Part shown: positions 35,101 through 43,062 of the stretch, in pieces | Position numbering within the stretch: the first letter of the stretch is position 1 | Layout: the number at the start of each line of letters is the position of its first letter | NCBI GenBank assembly: GCA_965230275.1 | Contig: CBDDKO010000002.1 | Coordinates: 1,860,001-1,924,000, forward strand | Reading direction: 5' to 3' | Length of the DNA stretch: 64,000 nt | Origin: JAJRRS01 sp965230275 | GTDB taxonomy: Bacteria; Planctomycetota; Phycisphaerae; Phycisphaerales; Phycisphaeraceae | Position numbers and translations under genes: made by a program | Notes under the pieces: generated by a model | Told to the model about the DNA's origin: nothing | Databases searched by the model: none | Seen by the model: the letters and a program-made list of their open reading frames with translations, nothing else

Positions 35101-36698
35101 ACGGCGTCGAGGTGGTCCTGAGCGGCGTCGAGGTCTCGCTGGCGTAAGTAGATGCTCGCGAGCGCGAGCCGGATGCTCGGGATACTGGGATTAGCCTCAA
35201 GGATCTGCTCGTAGCGTTCTGCGGCGGCGCCCCAGTCGCCCTGCTGTTCGCGGGCACGGGCGGAAAGCAGCAGCGTCTCGGCCTTTTCGCGGCTGAACGT
35301 GTCTTGCTTCTCGGCGGCTTTGTCGAGGAGGATCAGGCCCTCTCGGATTTTCTTCTGAGCGAGCTTGAGCCGGCCCTTGATCAAGAGGATGCGTGCCTTC
35401 TCGCCGTGGCCGGCGGCGGTGACCTGCTCAAGGATCTTCTCAGACTCGGCATGCATAGCCTCGCGTTGCGTATCATCCTCCACCTTCTCGGCGAGGCTGA
35501 TCAGCAGGTCGGCGTACTCAACTTCCGCGCTGCTGCGCAGCGTGTCGTTGAGCAAGACGTCCCGGTAATCTCCCTCGGTGCTGAGTTTCTTCAACCTCTC
35601 GATGTAAGGCCGACACTCGTCGTACTTGCTGATCAGCTTCAGTTCCGTGCCCAGTTTGTGGTCGAAACGCAGGTCGTCGGGGAACTTCTCCGAGGCTTCG
35701 CGGAGCAGCCCGATGGAGCGGTTCACGCCGTCGCTTAGCATCGGGGAAGCGTCATCACCCTGATCGTCAACCTCAAGGGGCGTGTTGTAAACGGTCTTGA
35801 AGTATTGGATGGCGGTGTTGACAGCCCTGAAAGGCTGCGGGTCGGCCAGCAGGTCCTGCTCAACCTCGTTGAGCAGTGGTTTGATCACGGCGTAGGGGTC
35901 CTCGGGGTCCATTTCCGAGCGCTTGGCCTGCAAGAGGACCTGGAGATGGTCGACCTTGTGCATGACGTTATCGGGGTCGGCATCGATGAGGCCCTGCGAG
36001 ATCGCGAGGGCTTCTTCGCGCAGGGACTTGGCTAGGTCGGCGTCACCGCCGGGGCGGTCCTGACGGAGGGCGTCGAACAGCTTCCACCGGGCGACGCTGA
36101 TGGCGACCTCGGGATCGTCCGGGTAGTTAGTTTGCGACACAAGCAGGTCGTCGCGGATGAGGTTGATATCTTCGTCGGACAGCTCGATGTTCAGCGTCGG
36201 CAGGCCGTAGATCCCGCGGTACCGACGGGCGAGCTTGTCGTCGGGGCTCGCGTCGAGGCGCTCATTGGCGACATCGTAGATTAAACGGTTGTGAGGATAC
36301 TCCCCCGGGATACTGTGTTCGATGTAGCCCTCGAGCCGGTCGCAGAAGTTGCGGAGGTGTTCTTCGGAAGTCGGGTCGATCTGGACGAGGTTCCGAGAAT
36401 ACTGCAGCACGGTCTTCATGGTGTTCCGGGCCTCGACCTTGTCGGCGGCGGGGACCATCTGGGCGGTTTCGATGTACCGCATGAACATGACGGGGTCGCT
36501 CTTGCTGCGATTGGCGGCGCGGCGCATCGACTCGGCGGCGAGCTTGTAATCGCCCTCGGCGATGAAGCGGTCCGCTTCGGCGGCCAGGTCCTGCGAGTCT
36601 TTCTTGGCGAGTTGGGCGACCAGTGCCAGCCCCCCGACCAAGACGATCACGACGGCACTGACGATGAAGACAAACTTGGTATTAACGCGACCTGCCAT
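32169..36698 (-). CDS. Giant TPR-repeat protein of the exosortase/exopolysaccharide operon
   Basis: A 1509-residue protein with a single N-terminal membrane helix (residues 9-30, VFIVSAVVIVLVGGLALVAQL); the rest is almost all alpha-helical TPR units. Clear repeats include 'GDWGAAAERYEQILEANPSIPSI', 'NDREAVPAYERALEQKPDNLGA' and 'LTYYQQVVQSTPDNPHVLNNMAYLL'. The layout, size and position six bases after the exosortase gene match the TPR proteins (PrsT-like) linked to PEP-CTERM/exosortase systems. The likely role is a periplasmic scaffold joining polysaccharide export and surface protein processing, which is inference. It starts after a short spacer and ends three bases before the Wzc-like gene. 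Confidence 0.85.
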   Translation of the reverse strand: MAGRVNTKFVFIVSAVVIVLVGGLALVAQLAKKDSQDLAAEADRFIAEGDYKLAAESMRRAANRSKSDPVMFMRYIETAQMVPAADKVEARNTMKTVLQYSRNLVQIDPTSEEHLRNFCDRLEGYIEHSIPGEYPHNRLIYDVANERLDASPDDKLARRYRGIYGLPTLNIELSDEDINLIRDDLLVSQTNYPDDPEVAISVARWKLFDALRQDRPGGDADLAKSLREEALAISQGLIDADPDNVMHKVDHLQVLLQAKRSEMDPEDPYAVIKPLLNEVEQDLLADPQPFRAVNTAIQYFKTVYNTPLEVDDQGDDASPMLSDGVNRSIGLLREASEKFPDDLRFDHKLGTELKLISKYDECRPYIERLKKLSTEGDYRDVLLNDTLRSSAEVEYADLLISLAEKVEDDTQREAMHAESEKILEQVTAAGHGEKARILLIKGRLKLAQKKIREGLILLDKAAEKQDTFSREKAETLLLSARAREQQGDWGAAAERYEQILEANPSIPSIRLALASIYLRQRDLDAAQDHLDAVLIKDPTNERASIIQASIQAVNGDLDGAIQTYRQLDLPNRPDLAVSLAQLMIQGERQDQARAMLQHYFDADPSNLAVLAVLASTIDDIEMKTEMIARSRQAGGDPKLLDILEEQLDPELAGDIERRVKIRTEKVDDPVLREITAARLYERAGEGVKAREAIARAAAIDPDHKSVIDVQFAYALRDSDLDLAQQLSDKATQGNLDEAGGRFYQAQLFQARGDSAGAITTLRAGLEIVPINSEGWRLLGDAYVAQSNDREAVPAYERALEQKPDNLGAIRGLAAIRDRQGRHDEALEMLRLALSQNPGHGQLLELYLFYEGRYGNKQTALQGRREIQKQQPDDVKNLRAMAMLLAETGATDEAEQLMRDLIAKHGQDQPNVMTLASVFQASGQPERGAQTLGRYIESLGANVSSADYIILARYLMQTKDGQGALQAYQQAISIESDKREASRELAGTFFSRSSYDRAVPLYRDLFQQFPEEQALGLRLADALIRTKAFDEAVQVLEQFEGGATEDALAALIAEHNGNHDEAIRLINQAIDADPSKNIFYYERAALNANDPDRIDQAIQDLNTSLSLDPGHLLSRRLLVSMYHRRGDRNEAIRELTNMVSRHPDDRDGRLMLVRVYLQEGSTTRAKNLIRQALERSPDDPFWLTALGDLAVSEDDTAGAIQAYKRVFDVAPSPAQLLKVITIQVENGRANDAQTLLRDNAGMVNSQPILQAMMGRALYATGKADQARQVFSRAAERCGLMDQLMGVAIQIRKDYTLEETASLLKGLTGGPSTYWVELSLANLELSDGQAQQAAERLAALEASLPAEASTERQRLHMLIAPALHQSGQVEQALTYYQQVVQSTPDNPHVLNNMAYLLADELNRPDEALPHAERAAELQPQSAQILDTLGWIQFKLGMIDQARLTLEKSIAAESVTANHLHLAELLIEQGSRTEASRHLQTAVDLAEQGNEAQMLERAQELLKQIEDLTEAS

Positions 36699-36704
36699 GA
36701 CTCA

Positions 36705-38765
36705 TTACTCTCCGGCGCCGGAGTTTGCGGGCGCCTCTTCTACGGGCCAACGGCCCTCGGTGACATCCACCCAGTCGGGCAGACATGACATGACTTCCGG
36801 CATCACTTCGGACAGGAGCGAAGAAATCTGCTCCATCGCTTCGTCCTTGTCCTCAACCTGGACGGTGACCTGGATCTTGCAGTAGTAGCTGTACTTGTCT
36901 CGGAGGTCGAAGCCGTGCAACCGGACTTCGTTGGGGCCCGGCATGAACTTGCCGTTGGCGACAAAGAAGTACGCAACGTTGACCAGGCGGTTATTGCGTT
37001 TGGGGTCAGCGAAGGTGAAGAAGGTTGCCTTGACGTCGAGTTCGGGGATGCGGACCTGCTCGCCGAAGCCGTGGTCTTTGACGGGGTGCAGGAAGCTACC
37101 GGGATCGTTGGGATTTTCCCGGTAGCCGTCGCCGGTGAGATTCAGCGTGGTGGCACCGCCTGTGACCTGGACGAGGCCGCTGGCTTTGAAGCATTGCTGC
37201 GGGACGTGCGGGACGGTATCAACGGTCCCGGTGTAGTAGGCGATGTGCAAGTCGGCGAAGCGTTCACGGCTGCTGCTGGGCAGGCGGGTATCTTCGTAGA
37301 CGCGGTTAACGTAGAGCTTGGTGCCCAGTTCGTCTTCGATGTCTTTGTCCAGCGGCGGGTCCTGGTGCATGAAACGCCAGTGGCCGGTGGGGTGTTCGAG
37401 CTGGCCGAGGTCTTTTCGCAGCGGGACGTCTTTCTTGAACATAACGACGCCGTTGGCCTTTAGGATGCCTGCCTGGCCGAGCATCGCGGTGGCGAGGAAT
37501 CCGCCGGCGACCGCCAGCGCCATTCCGCGTTTCGCTCCGGGGCTGATCCGGTCATCGATCGGGATGAGCCTTGGTCTGACCACCCGGAAGAGCATCCACA
37601 TCAGCGCGAGTGAGACGGCCAGACCCGCACCGGCGATGATCCGGGCGGTGGATTCGCTCATCTGCACCACGTTCGCCAACGGCTCGGATGCCAGATCGGG
37701 TCTGACGGCGATCACGGTCAGGACGTAGAGCAGGCAAGCCAACAGAGTCATGCCCACGCCGAACGATACGCCCTTGATGATGGTAGCGCTGTCGGCTTCG
37801 GTCGGCTCGTAGGACACCGGGGCGATGGGCGCTTCGTCTAGTTGCCGACGCATCGGTTCGTCCTGAATGATCATTTTCTCCAGGCACCAGCCCAGCAGCA
37901 GGAACAAGCCTGCGGCGGGGATGAGCATAAGCATGCCGACGAAGATGTGGAAGTCGCCCTTGGCGTATTCGGGGGCGTAGACGTGCAGGAGGCCGAGGGT
38001 AGTGACACGGCCGACGTTGACGGCGACGGCGATGGGCAGGGTCATGATGACCATGATCGCGCGTTGCCACCAGGTGCGCGGCATAAGGAACGCCATCGCC
38101 ACGCCCAGTGCCAAAAACGCCATCAGCATCCGCAGGCCCGAGCAGGCCTCGGCTACGTTCATCGCCGTCTGGAGCTTGGCGCCCTGATGGTACAGGTCGA
38201 TCGTGTTGCCCCGGACGGTGGCCTCAAGGTCGATCGCCAGACCGATGATGTTCAGTAGGAACGTCGAGCTGATCGAGGCGATGGTCTGTAGCTTCAGCGC
38301 GATCATTTCCCAGAGCTTCTGGGAGACCTTCACACCGAAGCCCAGGTAGACGATCGGGAACCAGGCGATGGTCATCATCCTAGGGCCGAGCAGGAACAGC
38401 GCCAGCCCGAATAGGGAGATGATCATGCTGTAGCCCTGGAACATGTCGTTGCGTCCGGGGTGGATCCAGAAGGCGTAGCTGATCATGCCGCAGAGCATGA
38501 TGGGCAGGCCCCACCAGCTGATCTCGCTGCGCAGCTGCATGAGCCTGCCGCGGTGCTGGAAGAGGTAGTACAGGCCGATGACCGGGATCAGCAGGGCGTG
38601 GGACCAGTCCGGGTCGTCCAAAGAGATCAGCAGGGCGCGATAGAGGAAGTTGCGGTGCAGGAGGACGAAGAGGACGGTGAGCACGGCGATCCATACCCAG
38701 CCGCGCTGGGTGATGAGCGGCCGCGCCTCGCCGGCATTGGTTAGGTTCGTCGCGGCGGTACTCAT
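36705..38765 (-). CDS. Exosortase fused to an EpsI-like domain
   Basis: A 686-residue protein. Residues about 20-295 carry eight membrane helices with the exosortase triad: C208 in EACSGLRML, R253 in VNVGRVTTL and H273 in DFHIFVG. This transpeptidase-like enzyme is expected to cut PEP-CTERM tails in the membrane and transfer the proteins to a surface acceptor. After a linker with two to three more helices (330-435), residues about 440-680 form an EpsI-like region ('GHWRFMHQDPPLDKDIEDELG', 'PHVPQQCFKASG') predicted outside the membrane. The start at 38765 follows a 339-base gap. Candidate substrates in this window are the proteins at 16866, 48834 and 59461. Confidence 0.92.
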   Translation of the reverse strand: MSTAATNLTNAGEARPLITQRGWVWIAVLTVLFVLLHRNFLYRALLISLDDPDWSHALLIPVIGLYYLFQHRGRLMQLRSEISWWGLPIMLCGMISYAFWIHPGRNDMFQGYSMIISLFGLALFLLGPRMMTIAWFPIVYLGFGVKVSQKLWEMIALKLQTIASISSTFLLNIIGLAIDLEATVRGNTIDLYHQGAKLQTAMNVAEACSGLRMLMAFLALGVAMAFLMPRTWWQRAIMVIMTLPIAVAVNVGRVTTLGLLHVYAPEYAKGDFHIFVGMLMLIPAAGLFLLLGWCLEKMIIQDEPMRRQLDEAPIAPVSYEPTEADSATIIKGVSFGVGMTLLACLLYVLTVIAVRPDLASEPLANVVQMSESTARIIAGAGLAVSLALMWMLFRVVRPRLIPIDDRISPGAKRGMALAVAGGFLATAMLGQAGILKANGVVMFKKDVPLRKDLGQLEHPTGHWRFMHQDPPLDKDIEDELGTKLYVNRVYEDTRLPSSSRERFADLHIAYYTGTVDTVPHVPQQCFKASGLVQVTGGATTLNLTGDGYRENPNDPGSFLHPVKDHGFGEQVRIPELDVKATFFTFADPKRNNRLVNVAYFFVANGKFMPGPNEVRLHGFDLRDKYSYYCKIQVTVQVEDKDEAMEQISSLLSEVMPEVMSCLPDWVDVTEGRWPVEEAPANSGAGE

Positions 38766-39104
38766 ACCGTAAACACAAGCCTCAAATCGACTAAAGACCC
38801 TCTCCCATCATTCGCCCCCTGGCCGCCAGAACAGGCGGCCCGATGATGGTTCTACGTCCGCCACTACGGGGCGGTTCATCTCAATCCCGGCTCCATTTGG
38901 GGACGGTAGATGCCCTACCTTGGCTCGGACACCGCACCCGGTTAAACCGGGTGTGGGCCAGCTCGGCCTCTCGGCCGTCACATCCATGTGATTGATTCGC
39001 CCGGCTTTACATCCCGCCGCCCATGATAGGCCGCGGTCCCTGATCGTCCCACCGATCTGCCGGGATCAGGTTGTTAGGCCGGTTCATGCCGGCCCAGGAT
39101 ATTA
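38766..39104 (-). other. 339-bp hairpin-rich spacer between Wza-like and exosortase genes
   Basis: No ORF. On the minus strand I see a perfect CACCCGGTTTAACCGGGTG hairpin (about 38935-38953), GGCCGAGAGGCC (about 38967-38978), CACATGGATGTG (about 38982-38993) and a CCGCC...GGCGG pair near the exosortase start. So many stems in one leader suggest a structured RNA or attenuator, though no known riboswitch class is recognised. Confidence 0.45.
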
Positions 39105-40571
39105 CTAGTTATTACCAAACACGTCGGTGTTGAAGTTCCGGTCGAGGACGAAGCCGAAGCCGTAGGTCATACGCAGACCGTTACGGAAGATCGCCAGGGG
39201 CGTCGCGGCGGCGTTCGTCCCGATGTTGATCACGTCGTTGGCCTTGAGGAACAGGTCCGGCTCGGTGCCGTCGAAGATAGCCCTCAGGTTGATGCGGATG
39301 GTGGCTTCCTGGTCGGTGCCGATACGGCGGACCAGGTCCACACGTTCGGGCACGCCGATGGCGGACAGGCCGCCGCCGGAGACGATCAGCTGCTTGAGCG
39401 TCAGGTCCTTTTCGCCGGGGATGTTATAGGCGCCGGGACGGTTGATGGCCCCGCCGAGGTAAACAAAACCACCCTGCTGGCCGGGGACCTTGATGGTGTC
39501 GCCGGGGCGGATGATGATGTTGTATCGCATGTCGCCGGCGTTGAGCCGGTCGTAAGGCACTTCGATCACGCGCTGGGTGATGACGGCGGAGAGCTCGGCG
39601 GCGTTAGCCAGTGCCTGATCGCCGGCGGTGGGCGGACCGCCCTCTTCACCGACGCGGACCCATTCGCCGCCGACGTTGATCCATTGGGTCTGCCGGCCGG
39701 TCTGGTCCAGGCTGGACTCGAGGCCTGCCGGGGCGGCTTGCGGCTGCTTGGCACCGGGCGGGGTAACCGGGGCGGGTCGGCCCGTGCCGCTGTCCACACC
39801 CTCGAGCAGTTCGTCGATCAGGTCTGCCGCATCTTCCGGAGCCGGCGGCGCGGCTTCGATCGGTTCGTCACCTTCATCGCCCACGCCTTCGGGAACCACG
39901 CCCGCGACGTCGGAGGTCAGCGGGGTCTGACGGATGACCATCAGACGCTGAGTACGGTCGGGGACACCGTTGGCCATCGCGATCGCGTCCATGAGCCTGA
40001 AGTCAGGCCGGGGGATCGTGTACAGGCCGGAGCGTGTCCCACCGGTGAGCGGCGAGGCGGAGACGGTGAAGGTATTGAGTGTCGAGCCCTGCAGGATCAC
40101 GCTGACGGTGGCGTCACGGATGATATCGCGGCGCTCGAGCAGCTCGGCGATGTGCGCTTCGAGTTTCGAAGCGCTCTTGCCGGCGGCCTTGACCGGGCCG
40201 ACGAAAGGCAGCCGCACCATGCCGGTCGCATCGACCTGCCGCTGGTAGGCGGCTTCCTGACCGGGATCGATCAGCTCGAAGATGACGACCGCGATCGTGT
40301 CGTTGGGGGCGATGGTGTATTCGTTGAAGTCGGGCCGGAGGTCGTCGGGTGTCACTTCGCTCATGGACACTTCCAGGGCGTCCTGACTCTCGATGACGTC
40401 GATGCGATCCAAGATGGGCATGGTGATCGGGGTGTGTTCCCACCGGCCGACGACCGAGGGGTCCATCCACGAGTCGGTCTCGCAGCCGCTAAGGCCGGTC
40501 GCCAACACCGCGGCCAACAGCCCCGTCAAGCCGATCCGACTCTGCCAGTTCCGGTTTCTGTTCTGCGTCAC
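39105..40571 (-). CDS. Wza-like polysaccharide export lipoprotein (Poly_export + SLBB)
   Basis: A 488-residue protein with a lipoprotein signal ending in LSGC (Cys30). The polysaccharide export domain starts near residue 85 ('EYTIAPNDTIAVVIFELIDPGQEAAYQRQVDATGMVRLPFVGPVKAAG'), and a C-terminal SLBB-like domain is at about 365-440 ('GGFVYLGGAINRPGAYNIPGEKDLTLKQLIVSGGG'). Between them lies a 100-residue Glu/Pro/Gly-rich insertion (about 225-300). It would form the outer-membrane channel for the exopolysaccharide, working with the Wzc-like protein. It is the first gene of the exosortase operon. Confidence 0.9.
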   Translation of the reverse strand: MTQNRNRNWQSRIGLTGLLAAVLATGLSGCETDSWMDPSVVGRWEHTPITMPILDRIDVIESQDALEVSMSEVTPDDLRPDFNEYTIAPNDTIAVVIFELIDPGQEAAYQRQVDATGMVRLPFVGPVKAAGKSASKLEAHIAELLERRDIIRDATVSVILQGSTLNTFTVSASPLTGGTRSGLYTIPRPDFRLMDAIAMANGVPDRTQRLMVIRQTPLTSDVAGVVPEGVGDEGDEPIEAAPPAPEDAADLIDELLEGVDSGTGRPAPVTPPGAKQPQAAPAGLESSLDQTGRQTQWINVGGEWVRVGEEGGPPTAGDQALANAAELSAVITQRVIEVPYDRLNAGDMRYNIIIRPGDTIKVPGQQGGFVYLGGAINRPGAYNIPGEKDLTLKQLIVSGGGLSAIGVPERVDLVRRIGTDQEATIRINLRAIFDGTEPDLFLKANDVINIGTNAAATPLAIFRNGLRMTYGFGFVLDRNFNTDVFGNN

Positions 40572-41004
40572 CGCTCGCTCCTGCCTCTATAAGGTCTTTC
40601 ACATCATCGTCGGGTTGGTTCATCTCGGCCCACAGCCAAGGTTTACAGGGCCTGCCCGTGGGACGCCCACAAGCTGCCTATCTTAATTTAAATCACGGGC
40701 AAACGCATCTGCCCACTCCCCGCAGGGGTTCGACCCCTGATGGGGCAATCAGGCCGGGCCATAGCCCGCTGTCTGGGGGTATCTTCCCCAGAGACCTGCC
40801 GGGTAAAATCCGGGGGCACCGATCCGTGGCAAGTCTTCACCCTGCATCGGCCTATCGCAAGTCGAACCTGATGTGACAGCTGCCTGAAAGCGTAATTCGG
40901 CCCCTATAACCCGACCCGATCTGCCTGCTTGCCTCCGCCGAGCCCTTGACTGACAATGATACCGTCCGGTAACCGAATCCTAAATAGTCTAGACGACATC
41001 TATT
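40572..41004. other. 433-bp divergent intergenic region (Wza-like / gpsA)
   Basis: No ORF of credible length. The centre (about 40715-40830) contains consecutive stems: CAGGGGTTCGACCCCTG (40724-40740), CGGGCCATAGCCCG (about 40755-40768) and CTGGGGGTATCTTCCCCAG (about 40773-40791). Read on the minus strand they would form the leader of the exopolysaccharide operon. No riboswitch class is recognised. Confidence 0.4.
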
Positions 41005-42042
41005 ATGACAAATCCATCGAAAATCAGCATCATCGGCGACGGGGCCATGGCCACGGTCCTCGCCCTGCTCCTGGAAAGCAAGGGCATGAACGTGGCGATC
41101 TGGGGGGTTTTCCCCGAGCACCTCGCCGAGCTCATCCAGACCCGTGAGAACCGCCGGTACCTCCCGGGCTACCGCCTGCCGGACCGGATCCAGGTCACCC
41201 CCAACGACAGCAAGGCCCTGACGGGCTCGGACCTGATCGTCAATGCCGTGCCGACTCAGTACATCCGAAGCGTCTGGGAGCGGCTAAGCCCGAACGTGCC
41301 GGTGGGGGTGCCGGTCGTGAGTATCGCCAAGGGCGTCGAGAACGAAACCTCGCTCCGCCCTACGCAGATCATCGCCGAGGTGCTCCAGTCCACCGGAGCC
41401 GACGACCCGGACAAGCCGCCGCGTCCGCTGGCCGCGATCTCCGGGCCCAGCGTCGCCGACGAACTGGCGCGCTGCCTGCCGGCGACGGTCTGCGCCGCCA
41501 GTGACGACGAGCGGTTCGCCGAAGCCTTGCAGCAGACCTTCACCACTCACTGGTTCCGGGTGTATACCAATAAAGACCTGTTGGGCACCGAGCTGGCCGG
41601 CGCAACCAAGAACGTGATCGCGCTGGCGGCCGGTATCCTCGACGGCTTGCAAGCCGGGAACAACGCCAAGAGCGCGCTGCTGTCGCGCGGGCTGGCGGAG
41701 ATCACCCGGCTGGGGACCGCGATGGGCGCAAGCGCCGAGACCTTCTTCGGCGTCGCGGGCGTCGGGGACCTGGCGACCACCTGCTTCAGCCCCACCGGCC
41801 GGAACCGTACCTGCGGCGAACAGCTCGGCCGGGGACGAAAGCTCGAAGACGTGCTCGAAGAGATGCCCGGCGTCGTCGAAGGCGTGCCGACCACCAAGTC
41901 GGTCGTGGCGCTTGCTGAGAAGTTCCGCGTCGAAATGCCGATCACCCAGACCGTGCAGAAAGTCCTCTTCGAAGGCCTGGACCCACTGGAAGGCATCAGC
42001 CAACTGATGAACCGACAACTCAAGCCCGAATCGATCGGGTAA
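41005..42042 (+). CDS. gpsA: NAD(P)-dependent glycerol-3-phosphate dehydrogenase
   Basis: A 345-residue cytoplasmic enzyme that makes sn-glycerol-3-phosphate for phospholipids. The N-terminal dinucleotide site is GDGAMATVLA (residues 11-20), a variant of the usual GxGxxG. Other landmarks are 'SIAKGVENET', 'AISGPSVADELA', 'LAGATKNVIALAAGILDG' with the catalytic Lys, 'GVAGVGDLATTCFSPTGRNRTCGEQLGRG' and 'VVEGVPTTKSV'. Length and motif order are standard. A small hydrophobic ORF starts 10 bases after the stop. Confidence 0.94.
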   Translation: MTNPSKISIIGDGAMATVLALLLESKGMNVAIWGVFPEHLAELIQTRENRRYLPGYRLPDRIQVTPNDSKALTGSDLIVNAVPTQYIRSVWERLSPNVPVGVPVVSIAKGVENETSLRPTQIIAEVLQSTGADDPDKPPRPLAAISGPSVADELARCLPATVCAASDDERFAEALQQTFTTHWFRVYTNKDLLGTELAGATKNVIALAAGILDGLQAGNNAKSALLSRGLAEITRLGTAMGASAETFFGVAGVGDLATTCFSPTGRNRTCGEQLGRGRKLEDVLEEMPGVVEGVPTTKSVVALAEKFRVEMPITQTVQKVLFEGLDPLEGISQLMNRQLKPESIG

Positions 42043-42052
42043 GACCTTACCC

Positions 42053-42202
42053 GTGAATCAGCGCTCTGATACCTTCCGAGCTTCAGTCAAACACCCCGAC
42101 CATGCATGGCTTTCACCGGTAGCGGGGTTGATCGTAAATACCTTGTCTGTCCTCTTCCTGGCCTTGCTGAATATCATTCTATCGCGGCACATGTGGTCCT
42201 AA
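42053..42202 (+). CDS. Possible 49-residue membrane microprotein
   Basis: An open frame with a GTG start reads MNQRSDTFRASVKHPDHAWL, then a single hydrophobic helix (LIVNTLSVLFLALLNIIL) and a basic end. It begins 10 bases after gpsA and could be translated from the same mRNA. No clear Shine-Dalgarno is visible, and I know no family, so it may be chance. Confidence 0.3.
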   Translation: MNQRSDTFRASVKHPDHAWLSPVAGLIVNTLSVLFLALLNIILSRHMWS

Positions 42203-42260
42203 GACGGGCTGCGGTGTAGGCAGAGATACGAGGAACCGTATTCTGCCATATGCTTACGCC

Positions 42261-43052
42261 ATGAAGCTATTCTTTCTGCTCCTTCCTGCTCTTGTTATGG
42301 CCGGGTGCGCTTCTCTGCCCGAACCCGATCTAGCGCCTCCGGCCCCCGCCTTTAAGATTGTCACCTACAACGTGAACTGGGGCTGCCCATATCCCGGGCG
42401 GGTCATGCGGTTCTTATCGCAGACTGATGCGGACTTGATCTGCTTACAAGAAACTCACAGGCAGTGGGAAAGGGACCTTAAGAAAGAGCTCCAGGCGCTG
42501 TACCCCTACAGCACCTTTCATGATTCGTATGGCGCCGGTGGGATCGCGTTCATGTCGAAACACCCTTTAAAGGACGTGCGTGTGTTGCCGCCCGAAGCCG
42601 GGTGGTTCCCGGCCCTGCTCGTAACCGTTGAGACCGATTTGGGTTCGTTGCAGGTTCTGAACGTTCATCTGAAACCGCCGCTTAACGAGAACGGCAAGGT
42701 ATCGGTTTCGGCACTCTACACCAGCTCGGACATCCACCATCAAGAGCTCTCCCGCTTCCATGAAGAGACGGACCCGGACCTGCCCCTCATCATCGCTGGT
42801 GACTTCAATGAAAACGAGGATAGCGCCGCGATACAAAAACTGCTGGGCGAGGGCTACGCAGATGCCCTTTCCATGTATGACAAAAAGTCCCATACGTGGA
42901 AGTGGCAACAACCCTCAGGCTTCACCCTGAAGAACCGATACGACCACATCCTCTTCAACGATTACTTTCACTGCACGGGCGCAAAGGTGGTCGAAGTCGA
43001 TGCAAGCGACCACTTGCCCGTCGTGGCGACCTTAGTAAAGAAGATCAGATAA
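42261..43052 (+). CDS. Endonuclease/exonuclease/phosphatase-family lipoprotein
   Basis: A 263-residue protein with a lipoprotein signal ending in MAGC (Cys16). The EEP fold motifs are in order: 'KIVTYNVNWG', 'DLICLQETH' (metal-binding Glu), 'LLVTVET...LQVLNVHLKPP', 'LIIAGDFNEN' (GDFN), 'RYDHILFND' and 'VDASDHLPVVATL' (SDHxP). The catalytic set is complete, so it should be an active phosphodiesterase or phosphatase located in the envelope; whether the substrate is nucleic acid, lipid or sugar phosphate is unknown. It ends 10 bases before the dehydratase gene. Confidence 0.83.
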   Translation: MKLFFLLLPALVMAGCASLPEPDLAPPAPAFKIVTYNVNWGCPYPGRVMRFLSQTDADLICLQETHRQWERDLKKELQALYPYSTFHDSYGAGGIAFMSKHPLKDVRVLPPEAGWFPALLVTVETDLGSLQVLNVHLKPPLNENGKVSVSALYTSSDIHHQELSRFHEETDPDLPLIIAGDFNENEDSAAIQKLLGEGYADALSMYDKKSHTWKWQQPSGFTLKNRYDHILFNDYFHCTGAKVVEVDASDHLPVVATLVKKIR

Positions 43053-43062
43053 AATACTCACC

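Noticed and set aside
40715..40830. Possible cyclic-di-GMP or other known riboswitch before the Wza-like gene
   Set aside because: The stems do not match the conserved bases of the riboswitch classes I know; kept only as an unclassified structured region.
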